NCBI GenBank assembly: GCA_902729315.2
Contig: LR746268.1
Location: 2,411,501 to 2,475,500 of the forward strand
Length of the DNA: 64,000 bases
Origin: Spirodela intermedia
Lineage: Eukaryota > Streptophyta > Magnoliopsida > Alismatales > Araceae
Direction of reading: 5' to 3'
The first letter of the stretch is position 1. The number at the start of each line of letters is the position of its first letter. The position numbers and the translations under genes were made by a program. This document shows, piece by piece, positions 1-11,441 of the stretch. The notes beneath the pieces were generated by a model. It was not told the origin of the DNA and did not search any database. It saw only the letters and a program-made list of their open reading frames with translations.

Positions 1-2753
1 CTAATCTGAGATCTGAATCTGACCTAATTAACGTCCTTCCTCTACTAGTCATGAGAAGTCTTTTTGTATGATGTTTCTGTAATGGGGCCGAAATGTAGCT
101 GTCTTCTCACAACATCAAATTCTTCTGGAATGTTACTTCATTTTTGGGCATCAAACATAAGAGCCTTATGGTAGTTGGAAGATCATCTTCACACCTTGGT
201 TTCTCTTATGATACCCAACATACACGTAGTGTTATTTTGTTCGTCCTTTGTCAAAACCACGTGTGTATTTTTTTTTCTGGTAATACAGGCAAGTTATCAC
301 TCATCTTATTATTATTATTCTTATTTTTTCTTTGTTATAATAAGCCTCTTGGCATTTCCGTTTCCTAGTCTCCTGAGCTTGGGTCACATGAATATTCTTT
401 TTCTCCCATGTTGAGGAGATGTGCCTTTATTTCTCAGCGTAAACTTACCTGTAAGCCATCGTTTAAAAGTAGTCCATGATGGGGGAGAATGTCGTGGATA
501 TATGCTATGATATCATTAACCAATCATGGAGGAAGATATAGATTGAAGAGTTGCCTATTTGTAGTTCATTAACTACGAACTATGTTGTTTCCTCATGGTA
601 TTTACTTCTTTCCTGTATCCCTCACGGTTCTTGTAAGGATATCCTTGCGGTATTTGGATTATTTTTCGTCATTAGCCCACCAACTGATTTCATTTGCACC
701 ATCTTATCACAATTTTCCAATGAATTGATCGCCTCTTGGTACAAGCTCGTGTTATCCACATTCACCTCGTTGTCAATTGCATTAGATTATTTAAAACTTC
801 ATTCTTGAGTTTGGTTGGCTTAGAACTATGTTTACCAGTTGTCATTATTCAATTGCTGTGCGTGCACTTGTTTCAAGTTTCAGCCTCTTCTGTTGGATCT
901 CCTGTTGTGAGTCTGATAGGGTCTCGAACAGAATGCACAGACAAGAGAAGAAAGGTGAACACAGGATGACTAAGATAGCACGAGATAAGAACAGAAAGGG
1001 GAAAGGGTTTCCTTCGGAAACCCTAGGATAATTCGGACGAATTCGAGAGCGTCCCACTCTCCCGCTGACTTTCATCCCAAAAAGCGTCCCCCACAGTGGG
1101 GGCTGCAGGGGGTCCTTATACGTCCTCCTTACTGGGCAGCTTGGCCCACCTATGGCTTACCCTTCCCTCACCCGGCGTGAGTAACCTAGGCAGTGGGCCT
1201 GAAAATGGGCCCGATGGTTTTGGTCCTAACAGAGTCATGATCTTGATCTTACTACAGTTAATCTTTCCCGATTGTATGTAAAATGTTAAGTTGTGAGCAT
1301 GCTGATTCTCCATTAACCTAGGTTTTTATGTAATTTGGGAAATGATTTGAAGAGGATGGGTAGTGGCATAGTCGGGTTTCCACCTTGACGGGAATATCAT
1401 GTGGCTTCCAGGCATCCCAGGCATCCCACAAATTCTAAAGGCAAATCGTCATCGTCTTTCCATTGTTTTCGTTCAATATGTAGCTCAAATTCATGCATGT
1501 AGGGTACATTCAACAATTTCTTGAAGTATATCACCTCAGGTGCCTAGTCTGTTATCCCTATCTGGGTTATTCTGCTTATCTAGGAAATGACAAATTCTAA
1601 AAATACCTTTATGTTTTTTCTCTTTAGCGCCACAACCGTGAAACTGGTAAGTAGGAGCATTATGCATCACTGCCTTAACCTTTGATCTATGGTTCTTGGT
1701 TGATTGGTGAGATATGAGATAATATCTTCTCACCCTTTGATGTTTCCGCTCGCTGGATGGTCAACTTGAAACCAGTTATTTGTAGTCTTAATGGATTCAT
1801 CATGCCTGTCGATAATTTCCTTGTACACCGGACTACAGCGGCATTATGTCTTTTGATAGTTTTGGGTTTTGTGTTGAGCAATATGTATCAATATTACCAA
1901 TTTCAATGTTTTTAAAGGTGAAGAAGCTACTGCTGGGCCAATAGGCGTTTTTATTTTCCCAAATGACGAGTCAAGCTAATTTGTCTATAATGACTTGTGG
2001 GTACTCCATAATCTGATCACTTCGAATTTTACATAATATGACTGAGTTTAGGCTTGTAGGCCTTTTCATGTATTTTTTTCCTTGTATATTAATTTAAAAT
2101 ATAATACTCAACAGACCCTCCTAGTCTAGACAAGCATTTGTATTTCCTATTTCAATGCCTTGGGTAGGTTATGCAAGGTGACTAATTACCGTGCAATATT
2201 TTCTTGCACTACAATCAAGGAATATCATGCCCTTTACGTGTCGATGTTACCATTTTTGTGGACTATTTGTTTGTCTTCTCGTTGTGTCATTCTGTCCCAA
2301 TAGTCCAACAAGGCTTGTGCAACGAATGTTTTTTCTTTGATTTCGTGGGTCATTGTAGTTTTCTCTTTGCACTTCTTTCGACAGGATTTTTGTATCACTT
2401 ATGAATCCTGTGGGATGATCTACTTCATGCATTGGTTCCTTCATCATTAGTTACCAATAATGGTAATCTATCACCAGAGGAATAGTCTAACATTTTTTCT
2501 TCTGGTATTGCCAAATTATGGATTTTTTGTGCCATAATCTTCACCTCTGAACCAATGATAGCAGAAAGCTATGGACATGAAAGTGGGGCCTCTATGCCCA
2601 AAAAGGGATCATCTTGGAAACCTGAGTTAGATGGACGGCTTCAGGATGCTCATATTTGTGATTAAAGACATCTTTCATGCTTTCTATATGCATATATTTT
2701 TGTCTTACAGGAGTTGAATGTGTATTTTCAATGCCATTAAATAATTGTTCCAG
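1..2753. other. Region upstream of the first visible PIMT exon
   Basis: I see no convincing coding exon here. The open stretches are short and AT-rich, and none matches a family I recognise. The first PIMT exon visible begins at 2754 directly behind a splice acceptor, with an in-frame stop just before it, so the N-terminal exon must lie upstream. Either this stretch is mainly PIMT intron 1 with the first exon before the window, or a short first exon is hidden in it. A short solo LTR sits at 914-1231. Confidence 0.5.
914..1231. mobile_element. Short solo LTR, 318 bp, with 5-bp target duplication
   Basis: The block begins TGATAGG and ends CCTAACA, which are inverted repeats of each other with one mismatch and fit the TG...CA rule of LTRs. 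It is flanked by an exact 5-bp direct repeat, GAGTC, at 909-913 and 1232-1236, as expected of an integrase-made target site duplication. It is more GC-rich than its surroundings. No internal retrotransposon region adjoins either side, so it is best read as a solo LTR. It lies upstream of the first visible PIMT exon, possibly inside intron 1. Confidence 0.65.
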
Positions 2754-4097
2754 CGGTTCCAGGCAAGAGGATCCATTGATAAGAACAAGAGACTGGTAGA
2801 GCAACTACGACATCATGGTGTTATTAAGTCAAGGGAAGTAGCCGAAGTGATGGAGACAGTTGACCGGGGACTATTCATATTCAATGGAGCTTCAGCCTAT
2901 GTTGACAGCCCCATGCTGATTGGCTATAATGCCACTATATCGGCGCCGCATATGCATGCCACATGTTTGGAACTTTTAAAGGATCATTTGCAGCCCGGAA
3001 TGCGTGTTCTAGATGTTGGTTCAGGTGCCACAACTCTCCACCTATTCATTGCATTCCTCTCTCTTATCTATTGATTGACGGACCATGTTAAGGAAATTAA
3101 AAGAAATGGTGCAAGGCTGATATCCTCAGCAACATTCTGTTGAAGAGGTCCTTATCCATCACAGCTTGCTCTGGTGTTTGGATACACAGGTTCCCCATCA
3201 CTGAACTCGAAATAGTATGTTTGATCGCTGAGGACCGAATCTATGGGGAATAAATAGCTCTGGCGTCTCTCTGTCATCCATGAACATATAGCTATAGTTT
3301 CTGGCTTAGTTTCCTCTTATTCCTAGAACTCAGGACTTGGGTTCTGATAATGCTATATTTTTATGCGTTAATTCATGTTTAATCTTTATAATTGTTGCAT
3401 TAATTCATAGAAATGTGCATTGTTAGGAGGCTGATTCAGGAAAAATGTGAATTTCATACTAATTGGTGTCATTTACATGCATAAGATTTCATTTTAATTG
3501 CTGAATTATAAGTTGAAATCTTTCTTAATCTGATTCCCAGGACTTTAATCAGGTTTGGTGATTTTTCTTGTTACGCTCTTTGTGATTCATTCCCCTGGCA
3601 CTCTTTTCAGGAACAGGATACCTTACAGCGTGTTTTGCTCTGATGATCGGTCCAGAAGGCCGTGCAGTGGGCATAGACCACATTCCTGAGCTAGTTGCTT
3701 CCTCCATTGAGAATATAAAGCAGAGCGCCGCAGCAGATTTGCTGGGAGGCGGCTCCCTCTCTGTTCATGTTGCAGGTATGAACAAACTAGTCAGCCCTTT
3801 GCCCAAGCATATCTTTCCTGCCCATTCTGAGATGGCGTGGCTGCAGATGGCAGGCTGGGGTTCCCCGACCTGGCGCCCTTTGACGCTATTCACGTTGGGG
3901 CCGCCGCCGCCGAGCTCCCCCAGCCTCTGGTCCAGCAGCTGAAGCCCGGAGGCAGAATGGTGATCCCGGTTGGGAAAGTGTTCCAGGAACTGAAGGTAGT
4001 AGACAAGAGGATGGACGGCTCTGTCAGCGTCTCCACTGAGACCTCTGTTCGTTATGTCCCCCTGACCAGCCGGGATGCCCAGCTGCGGGGAGCCTGA
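2754..4097 (+). CDS. PIMT: Protein-L-isoaspartate O-methyltransferase (5' end missing)
   Basis: Enzyme that transfers a methyl group from SAM to isoaspartyl residues in damaged proteins and so starts their repair; in plants it is linked to seed vigour. Exons: 2754-3024, 3611-3775 and 3847-4097, all GT-AG and phase-consistent, giving 228 codons plus a TGA. The text matches plant PIMT almost throughout: SIDKNK near the start, AYVDSPM, the substrate-binding TISAPHMHA, the SAM motif I VLDVGSGTGYL rebuilt across the first junction, HIPELV, DAIHVGAAA, LKPGGRMVIPVG and the C-terminal SVRYVPLTSRDAQL. The start codon and any N-terminal extension lie in an upstream exon not seen here. Two tandem acceptors, at 2754 and nine bases later at 2763, are both in frame. 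Family assignment is secure. Confidence 0.93.
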
Positions 4098-4955
4098 CCT
4101 CCCAAGAGATCCGCCATAGCCGGCAGCCTGGTATTGATCTTCTTCATCTTCCATACACGTAATATATGCAGATTATGATCTGGGTCTCTCTGTTATCTGC
4201 CAAGATGGAAGCTTTTTCAGGGATGCAGAAGGGGGTAGCGTCTTCTTCCCGGTGTGGATGGGAGGAACAGGAGGAAGATGCAGCCTTTTAGCCGGCGTCT
4301 CTGTCGCAGTAATCCCTAATCTCTTCCTGCATGGACTCGTATCATCTGAGAGCTTCGATGTCAGTTCTCAGTACCATTTGTGGCAAAACATGAAATAATG
4401 TTGAGCTGCTGTCCTGATCGAGAGGAAGTTGACCGACCCCACAAAGTCAGCGCCAGCCTGAAGTCCTGGTCAAAGTAGTGGACGGGAGTGTCGATGGCGA
4501 TGGTGCACTGGGCTCATCGGAATCGGGGACGGCCGAAGTCTTATGTGCTTGATTGAGCATCAAATTAAGTTGGAAAGAAGGATATGCATTGATCGCTCTC
4601 TCGATATATAATAATTTTCTCTCTCTAAATGATACGGCACATCGGCATCGCTCTTTTGGGTCCTGACGGTGGGCAAGCCAACGCGCTTTGGGTCGCCCCG
4701 GTCAACACGAGATATTTACCAGCCGGTCTACATGGAGGATGACAGCTAGCTGGGTGGGGGGTGGAGCGGGAGATGGGGCGAATTCTGCCCTTTCTCGAAT
4801 TGATTTGAGTGGGTTACACCAGTGACGTCCAGACCGGGGTATTTCGACTGATCTGGGGTGTTCGCTTCTCTTCCGGCCTCATCTCCACCGTTGGTGGAGC
4901 AAATCTTGTCCCATTTAAAACATGGGGAGGAAGGAGCCTGGGACCAGGAAGGGAA
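4098..4955. other. PIMT 3' UTR and SOBIR1 upstream region
   Basis: About 860 bp without a gene of its own. The first few hundred bases are probably the PIMT 3' UTR. The rest precedes SOBIR1 and holds three W-box cores, a TATA-like stretch near 4605 (TATATAATA), a CT-rich patch just after it and several ATGs out of frame with SOBIR1. Confidence 0.55.
4429..4705. promoter_or_regulatory. Three W-box motifs upstream of SOBIR1
   Basis: TTGACC occurs on the plus strand at 4429-4434 and on the minus strand at 4468-4473 and 4700-4705 (read as GGTCAA). TTGAC[C/T] is the core bound by WRKY factors, which activate many plant defence genes. Three cores within 280 bp of an immune co-receptor gene fit such control, but short motifs also occur by chance. 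Confidence 0.45.
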
Positions 4956-6838
4956 ATGGCGTCGGTCTTCGTCTTCGTCCTAGTCGTCCTCCTCCCCGCA
5001 CTTCTCATCTCCACCGTCGGGGCAGGCGACTCAGAAGCCCTACGCCTCGTCGTCCCCCGCCTAGGCGGCGGGCTCTCGGCTCAGCTGGGCTCTTCCGCCA
5101 GCGGCGGCACCGCCCACCCTTGCCGCCTCTCCGGCGTCGCCTGCGAGCGGAGAGGCGGCGGCAGCGGCGCCCTCCGTGCCGTCTCCTTGTCATTGCCGTT
5201 CCGCGGCCTTGATGGCTCGCTGTCCCCGGCGATCGGGCGCCTCTCCGCCCTCCAGGAGATCTCCCTCCCCGGAAATCATCTCTCCGGTGAGATACCCCCG
5301 GATATCGCCGGCTGCCGCCGTCTCCAAATCCTCAATCTCAGCGGCAACGCGTTGTCCGGGCAGGTGCCATTGGAAATCTCTTCCCTTTCCTTCCTCCGCA
5401 CTCTTGATATTTCCGACAACAAGCTCAGCGGTAGCCTGAAATTCCTCGCCGGCTTGCGCAACCTCGAGAGCCTCTCTCTCGGCGGCAATCTCTTCACGGG
5501 TCAGATCCCCTCGGTTCTCCCCAGCATGCGCAAACTCCGGTTCCTCCATCTCGCCGGTAACCCAGGCCTCCGCGGTCCCCTCCTCAATCTTCCCGCCGAC
5601 AAAGAGGTATCCTCCTCGGGGAATCTCCTCCCCATGCGTCGGATACTTGCGGAGAACTCTACCGGCGACGACAGTAGAGATCCCGCTTCCGTTGCGGACC
5701 CTTCGGCGTCACCACCGGCGACCGAGAAGTCGCGGCGACGGCGTCCGCTGGTGATTTGGATAGTAGGCTTCGTGGTTGGAGGTTTGGCGGGGGTCATATC
5801 CGGCGTGGTCTTCTCCGCGCTCTTCCGGCTGCTGGTCAACTGCCTGCGCGGCCGCTACCACCACCGGGGCGGTCCCTCCATCTTTAGCCCTCTCATCAAG
5901 CCCGAAGACCTCGACGTTCTCAGCAAGGGCGACGCGCTAGAGGGCATGGAGCTCATCGGGCGCGGCGGCTGCGGCGAGGTCTACCGCACGACGTTCACCG
6001 ACGGGAAGATCGTCGCCGTGAAGAAGATCGCCAAGATGCGACTCGACGATGGCACCGCCGCCCCCGAGCTCAGTGAAGAGGACAGCAAGATACTGGACCG
6101 GCGGATGCGGCAGATCAAGTCGGAGATCAACACCGTGGGGTACGTCCGCCACCGCAACCTGCTCCCCCTCCTCGCCCACGTACCCCGCTCGGAATGCCAT
6201 CTTCTGGTCTACGAGTTCATGAAGAACGGCACCCTCGACGACGCGCTCAAGGGCTTCGCCGCCGGCCACCGGGAGTTCGACTGGCCGGCGCGCCGCCGCG
6301 TCGCCGCCGGCATAGCCGCCGGCCTGGAGTACCTCCACATGCAGCACAGCCCACGCATCATCCACCGCGACCTGAAGCCGGCAAACATCCTGCTCGACGA
6401 CGAAATGGAGGCCCGCATAGCCGACTTCGGGCTGGCCAAGTCGGTGGCGGACGCCCACACGCACGTTACGGCCTCCAACGTCGCTGGCACGGTGGGGTTC
6501 ATCGCGCCGGAGTACCATCAGACGCTCAAGTTCACGGACAAGTGCGATATCTACAGCTTCGGGGTGATCCTGGGGGTGATGGTCATGGGGCGGATGCCCT
6601 CCGACGAGTTCTTCCAGAGCACCGATGAACTATGCCTGGTGAACTGGCTGAGGAACGCCGTGAGGGACGGCCGGGGGGCGGAGGCCATCGACGAGCGCCT
6701 GAAAGGGGAAGGCTACGAAGAGGAGATGGCGTTGGTGCTGAAGGTGGCCTGCCTCTGCACCGTCAACGACCCCAGGGAACGCCCGAACAGCAAGGACGTG
6801 CGCTGTATGCTAGCTCAGATCGCTTTGCTGACGTTGCC

Positions 6839-6869
<31 letters not shown>

Positions 6870-6893
6870 CCGCCGCCGCTGCCCTCCGCTTAA
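4956..6893 (+). CDS. SOBIR1: LRR receptor-like kinase SOBIR1 (complete, intronless)
   Basis: Plasma-membrane co-receptor that constitutively partners LRR receptor-like proteins and relays immune signals together with BAK1-type kinases. The single exon encodes 645 residues, close to Arabidopsis SOBIR1 (about 640). In order: signal peptide (about 1-24); a short set of LRRs (about 75-225); a juxtamembrane RRRR; a transmembrane helix from about 265 carrying GxxxGxxxGxxxG, typical of SOBIR1; then a kinase. Kinase residues seen: GRGGCGEV loop from G335, lysine K356 in VAVKK, HRDLKPAN with catalytic D472, DFG at D490, and APE. MRQIKSEINTVG and FTDKCDIYSFGVILG match SOBIR1 closely. The ATG at 4956 was chosen because the frame open further upstream has no other ATG and a secretion signal starts here. 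Unusual: a Pro/Ser-repeat tail follows the normal SOBIR1 end. Confidence 0.95.
6838..6885 (+). repeat. Coding TCGCCG microsatellite in the SOBIR1 C-terminus
   Basis: About five near-perfect TCGCCG hexamers followed by CCG triplets, translating to an alternating Ser-Pro run and then a proline run immediately before the stop codon. SOBIR1 proteins I know end a few residues after the last kinase helix (…MLSQIKH in Arabidopsis), so this tail looks like a lineage-specific slippage product. Confidence 0.8.
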
Positions 6894-9890
6894 GCTTCTC
6901 CTGTTCCACTGCAACGCTGACTTGGTCCACCAGGTGTCCTCTCACGCATGCCCTTCCGCCTCTTGTCATTCGATGTAACAATACATCACCCATATCTGAT
7001 GTCTTGTTTGCCATCTGTGGGTCCTTTTTCCCGGTCACGGCTGTTCACCGGGTCAAGGACGTCAAGTTGGGCAGCTGCTGCCCAAGTTGACAGTCGTGAA
7101 CTGTAAGTGAGATAATTCCGAAAAGGACTGTCATTAAATATCATTCATAAAACGTTATTATGTGATTTCAAGAGGTGAAATAAACCTCAGCTGTGATCCT
7201 AATATAACCAATGTTTGTATACACGATATATTATGTCATCAAAATGGCTAAACATTGTTATTTGTGTTTATGATAGATTATGTTATTGTAATGCCTTGCG
7301 ATTCCATATATGCTCTATATTTGAATTATTTTCATGGTATGTTGGGTTACTGTAAAATTTACATGCTTTTATTGATGTACATGATAAACTTTGGTATATT
7401 GTGCCAATGCAATTCATATATTATGTGTTCTACATATAAATTTTACTGTTTGGAACAGTAATTTTTACTACATTCTTCGTATCTATATGTTTCCATACCG
7501 CACTCACATCGTGGTCATGATTTATTGACTCATTCATCCTCTTTAATGATTATAACTAGCGTACGTTTGGTATCTTTAGTAATAAATTATGTTATGTGCA
7601 CTCACATGACGTCATAATATATTAGCTTTTATGTATGTATTGTGCTAAAGGATGTCTTGTTTTATGATGAATTTATATTTATGCTATTAGTATTGACTTG
7701 ATAAGTCTTGATTGACGTATATTCAAATGATAAAATCCTAATTACATTTGGTTACACATAATATTGGAACATATTAGGATACTCATATTTAAAATAATGA
7801 TAATGAAAATGTTGAATGTCTTTCTCATAAAGTGTCAATATGAGATTATAGAGATGATGGTTAATGGCCATGATTTAGGATTGGTAAAAAAGTTTCAAAA
7901 TCTGCTCTAAATCGTTGATTTTGGTGGATACCTTTTGAATCAGAATTATAGATTATACCCTTAGATTAGGACATGTTTTCAAGAATTACAACATTATTCT
8001 TTTGATGGGTGTCGAACTTGTACTTAATAGATTTTTTCTTTCATATCACACTATTCTTGACATAGAAATTTCAAGTCATGATTATGACTCCCAAGAAATT
8101 ACAAATTGTGGTTTATACTGTTGATATGAAACCTTAAGCATGATATGCCATGCTTGTGTTTTGTTTGCAGTGATTTATATGTCATTGGTATTCCAAACTA
8201 TTAGTTTATTTCAATGGATATTAACAAAATACCAGCATGTATATAAGACTCAATTTTGGACTTATTGGCCCCATTATCATGGGATCTATAGTTACTGGTT
8301 AACGGTTTCATTATTGGCTTAAACATAAAAGACATGTCCAAAATACTAAAAGTCAACTTGGAATTCATGAGTTTAGGACAATAGAACATTGAAAAGGCAG
8401 ATAGCAAAGAAATGCTAGGTCAAAAGGTCTAAGAGGCCTTTAATTATCCTTGAGCTTTTTAGTGAGATCATCTACATCATAGATGTGAAGCTCCTTTATC
8501 CTCCAAAATCGAAAAGTAGCAATTTGTGATCATAGGAATAGTGCAACCATTTTCTAATCGTGTTGGTAACTATGAATGTTTCTACCATATACAAATGCAA
8601 GATCTTCATGTGATAATTACTGATAGGATAAAGGAATCTGCAAGCGATTTTGGTGCTCATACTAGGAAATTTGGTCCCTTATGCTTGGAAATAGATCTTC
8701 TAGAGTGTGAAACTAATAGATGACTTAGGAATGTTTAAGTTAAAGAGTAATATATTTTAGATGGTTTTCATATGACTAAATATTTCGCATCATCATTGGA
8801 GCAAGAAGTAGAAAGTGGCATCTACTGGGTGATCTTTTTACATAAATGATAGTTGGTCTAACTCACTTCAAGTGTATGCCAACAAGAACAAGTTGAGTCA
8901 ATTCTTTTCTGGGTACATAGAGGATAGTTGTAGCCCATAGCCTAGTCTACATTTCTTAGAGTAAATTTGTTCAATCTCACTACTTGCAAGTCAACACATC
9001 AATTACACTACTAGATTGTAGCTTATGGCAAGTTAAAACTAGACACAATGCTATAGCAACATTCTAAGTTCACAAATGTTGAATCAATCCATGTGCACCC
9101 GTTGCATACTTGTACCAAAAGTTCTTCAATTTTTTTTTATTATGCCAATAATCTTAAATGCTCAATAAAGAATGTGTCAACAATTTCAAATATTTTTTCA
9201 AGATTTAGATGCAGTGACAATATCCATTTTATCATATTTGACTTCAAACTTCAAACCAGAAGTTCTTAAGTCAAAATTTGGAGGAATGTTGCAGGTTTCT
9301 GCAAAATAAATATTTGTTTTTGAGAAGTAAGAGGTTCAATTATTTTTCTATTCACTTTATCCCTCATCCAAGTTATTAAAAAAGTTAGAAAGTCTTCAGA
9401 GAAGTGATTAAAATTAACAACATGGGAAGAGAGGAATTTATTTGAAGATATGGTAGGGTAGATACAATGCCATAAATGGAGTGATGTTTCTTTGTCACCT
9501 ACTCTATAGGGCACCAAACAGCTGCAGTCAAGTGAATGAAGATGATTTTCCTAGGAATGTTAGAGCTTTTTGTTTGAAGGTTTATTCATCTTGTAAGTAA
9601 TTGTGAAACCAGAATAAAAATCTAGTGCTCAAAATATGTTAATGCAAAAGAAAAAAGAAAAAACAAAAAGGTGAACAATGCCTTCTAATGTTTTACTTTG
9701 AAAAGATTTCATTTGTTGTGGTTAACTGTTAAAGCTAGGTTTATGTGTTTTAATTAGTTTTATTATTTGATTTTATTTTTTTAACTTTCAAAATAAATAT
9801 AGGATATATTATTAATTTTAAAAGTCTGAAGTTAAAATACTTAGCATAATTTTTTATTATAAAAATAATAAAATATAAAAAAATCTTCTG
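6894..9890. other. AT-rich intergenic DNA, no gene seen
   Basis: Opens with the probable SOBIR1 3' UTR, then about 2.9 kb of AT-rich sequence with only short, low-complexity open stretches. I found no domain, RNA gene or clear element boundary. Confidence 0.6.
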
Positions 9891-10960
9891 CTTGTTGGCA
9901 AGTCGACACTCGACAATTGACCTAGAAGGGGGATAACAGTTGAGTAGATAGACTCAGATCGGGGGTGCCATGAGCTGGGCTTGAGTGGTGAAGGCCTTTG
10001 CTCCGCACATGTGTGCGTTGCTCCCCTTCCACGTCTCAGTGGCCAATCAGCTGTGGGGGAAGGAGCGCCCATACACATATGCGTGCGTGAGGGTGGACCA
10101 CCTTATTGCCTTCTCCCAAGATGGTCTTGGGCATTATTTTATTTTAGGAGAAGGGATCTCTACTAAGAGAGAGAAACTTTGATTTATATCAGCTTAAACA
10201 ATGGCAAACTTCTGATATGGGACTAAATGTTTTCGTCTGTTTCAACATAGCCATCTGGAGCGTGGTGTGATCCAATGATACGCAGCGAGCCAAGTCATTC
10301 AATTAGCTAGATCCTACGACTGGCAAATCGCCATGATACTAGATGCGTAAGGTGATCTATCGACAGTTCAAGAATTCGATGCTGCTCAGCACGCATGTGG
10401 CCTTAAAGGATGATCCAATGGCTATGGAGGTGCCACGATACTAGAACTTAAGTTACCAATTAGCAATGATTTGCGGTGGGTTGATCCTGCATCGCTCAGC
10501 GTGCAACATACCAAGCTCATTTGATCTAGCAACTGTTGAAGTGCTATGATACTGGGAACTTAAGTCTTCACATGTATCACCATTAGAGATAAAAAGGTAA
10601 TAATCAATTATTATCTGGTAAAATAAATATTATCAGTTACCTTTAAAATCCCGACAGCAGTCGTGAATACGGAATCTGTTCTTCCCTTCTTTTGTGCGAT
10701 CAACATCTCTAGCGATCGACAAGCTTCTTCCTTCCTCCCCCGACTACACTCAAGGCCTCCAACAAGTGGTCAGCTCTTCCCTTCTCCCCCCAGACGATGG
10801 TGACAGCATGGTTGGCCCCTCTTTTGGCGGATCTCTCCAACAAGCGGTGTAACACTTTCGGATGATACTTCTACAACTTCTGGTGTGGTGTGGCACGTTT
10901 GAACGAAACCAAGCTGTCACACCGGCGTCTCTAGTTGTTTGGGAGGCAGACTAAACTTTG
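9891..10960. other. GC-richer block of unknown, probably repeat, origin
   Basis: Composition rises sharply relative to both flanks between about 9890 and 10950. It contains GAGAGA and polypyrimidine patches and a degenerate tandem repeat, but no recognisable coding domain. Old retrotransposon LTR or untranslated sequence is plausible; I could not find matched termini or a target duplication. Confidence 0.35.
10268..10562. repeat. Degenerate tandem repeat, about 105-110 bp period
   Basis: Three related units are recognisable by the recurring phrase GCCATGATACT / GCCACGATACT / GCTATGATACT at about 10330, 10432 and 10543. Two are followed by GAACTTAAG, and GATCCAATG and GCTCAGC-type phrases recur at matching offsets. 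Spacing is about 102 and 111 bp. The units have diverged considerably. Confidence 0.45.
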
Positions 10961-11380
10961 GTAATGATTTATTTTTTATTTTCAACATTTACTTACCCAT
11001 TTTTGTCATTTATTTACATTTTACAATAAGTTCTTTCCGTTTCATGCACATTTCAATTGAAATGAGTAGAACTAATTCAAAACTTGATGAATGACCTTCA
11101 TCCTTCTTCTAAATCTTCTAAAACTCATCTGAGATTAAGCTAAGATTTTTGCAGTCGAATCTTGACATATTCATGTTCCTGGTGTTTTGCAAATAACGAG
11201 TATTTTTTTTATGTTAGAACACGAAATCACTGAGATTAAAAACTGATTAATGAACGTTCAATGGTTAAAACAAGTTGGAGACATTCATGGCTGACCTCAT
11301 GTCATGTGTGTGAATCTTTAAGCACACATTCATCTGAGAAAATGGGTTGATCGTATTTCTCTCTTTCTTCATTTTTTGTC

Positions 11381-11441
<61 letters not shown>

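Noticed and set aside
5937-6518. Long minus-strand frame opposite the SOBIR1 kinase
   Set aside because: It mirrors the GC-rich third-position bias of the sense gene and has no domain of its own.
9891-10960. A third solo LTR
   Set aside because: Composition is suggestive, but no TG...CA termini with a matching target duplication could be found.
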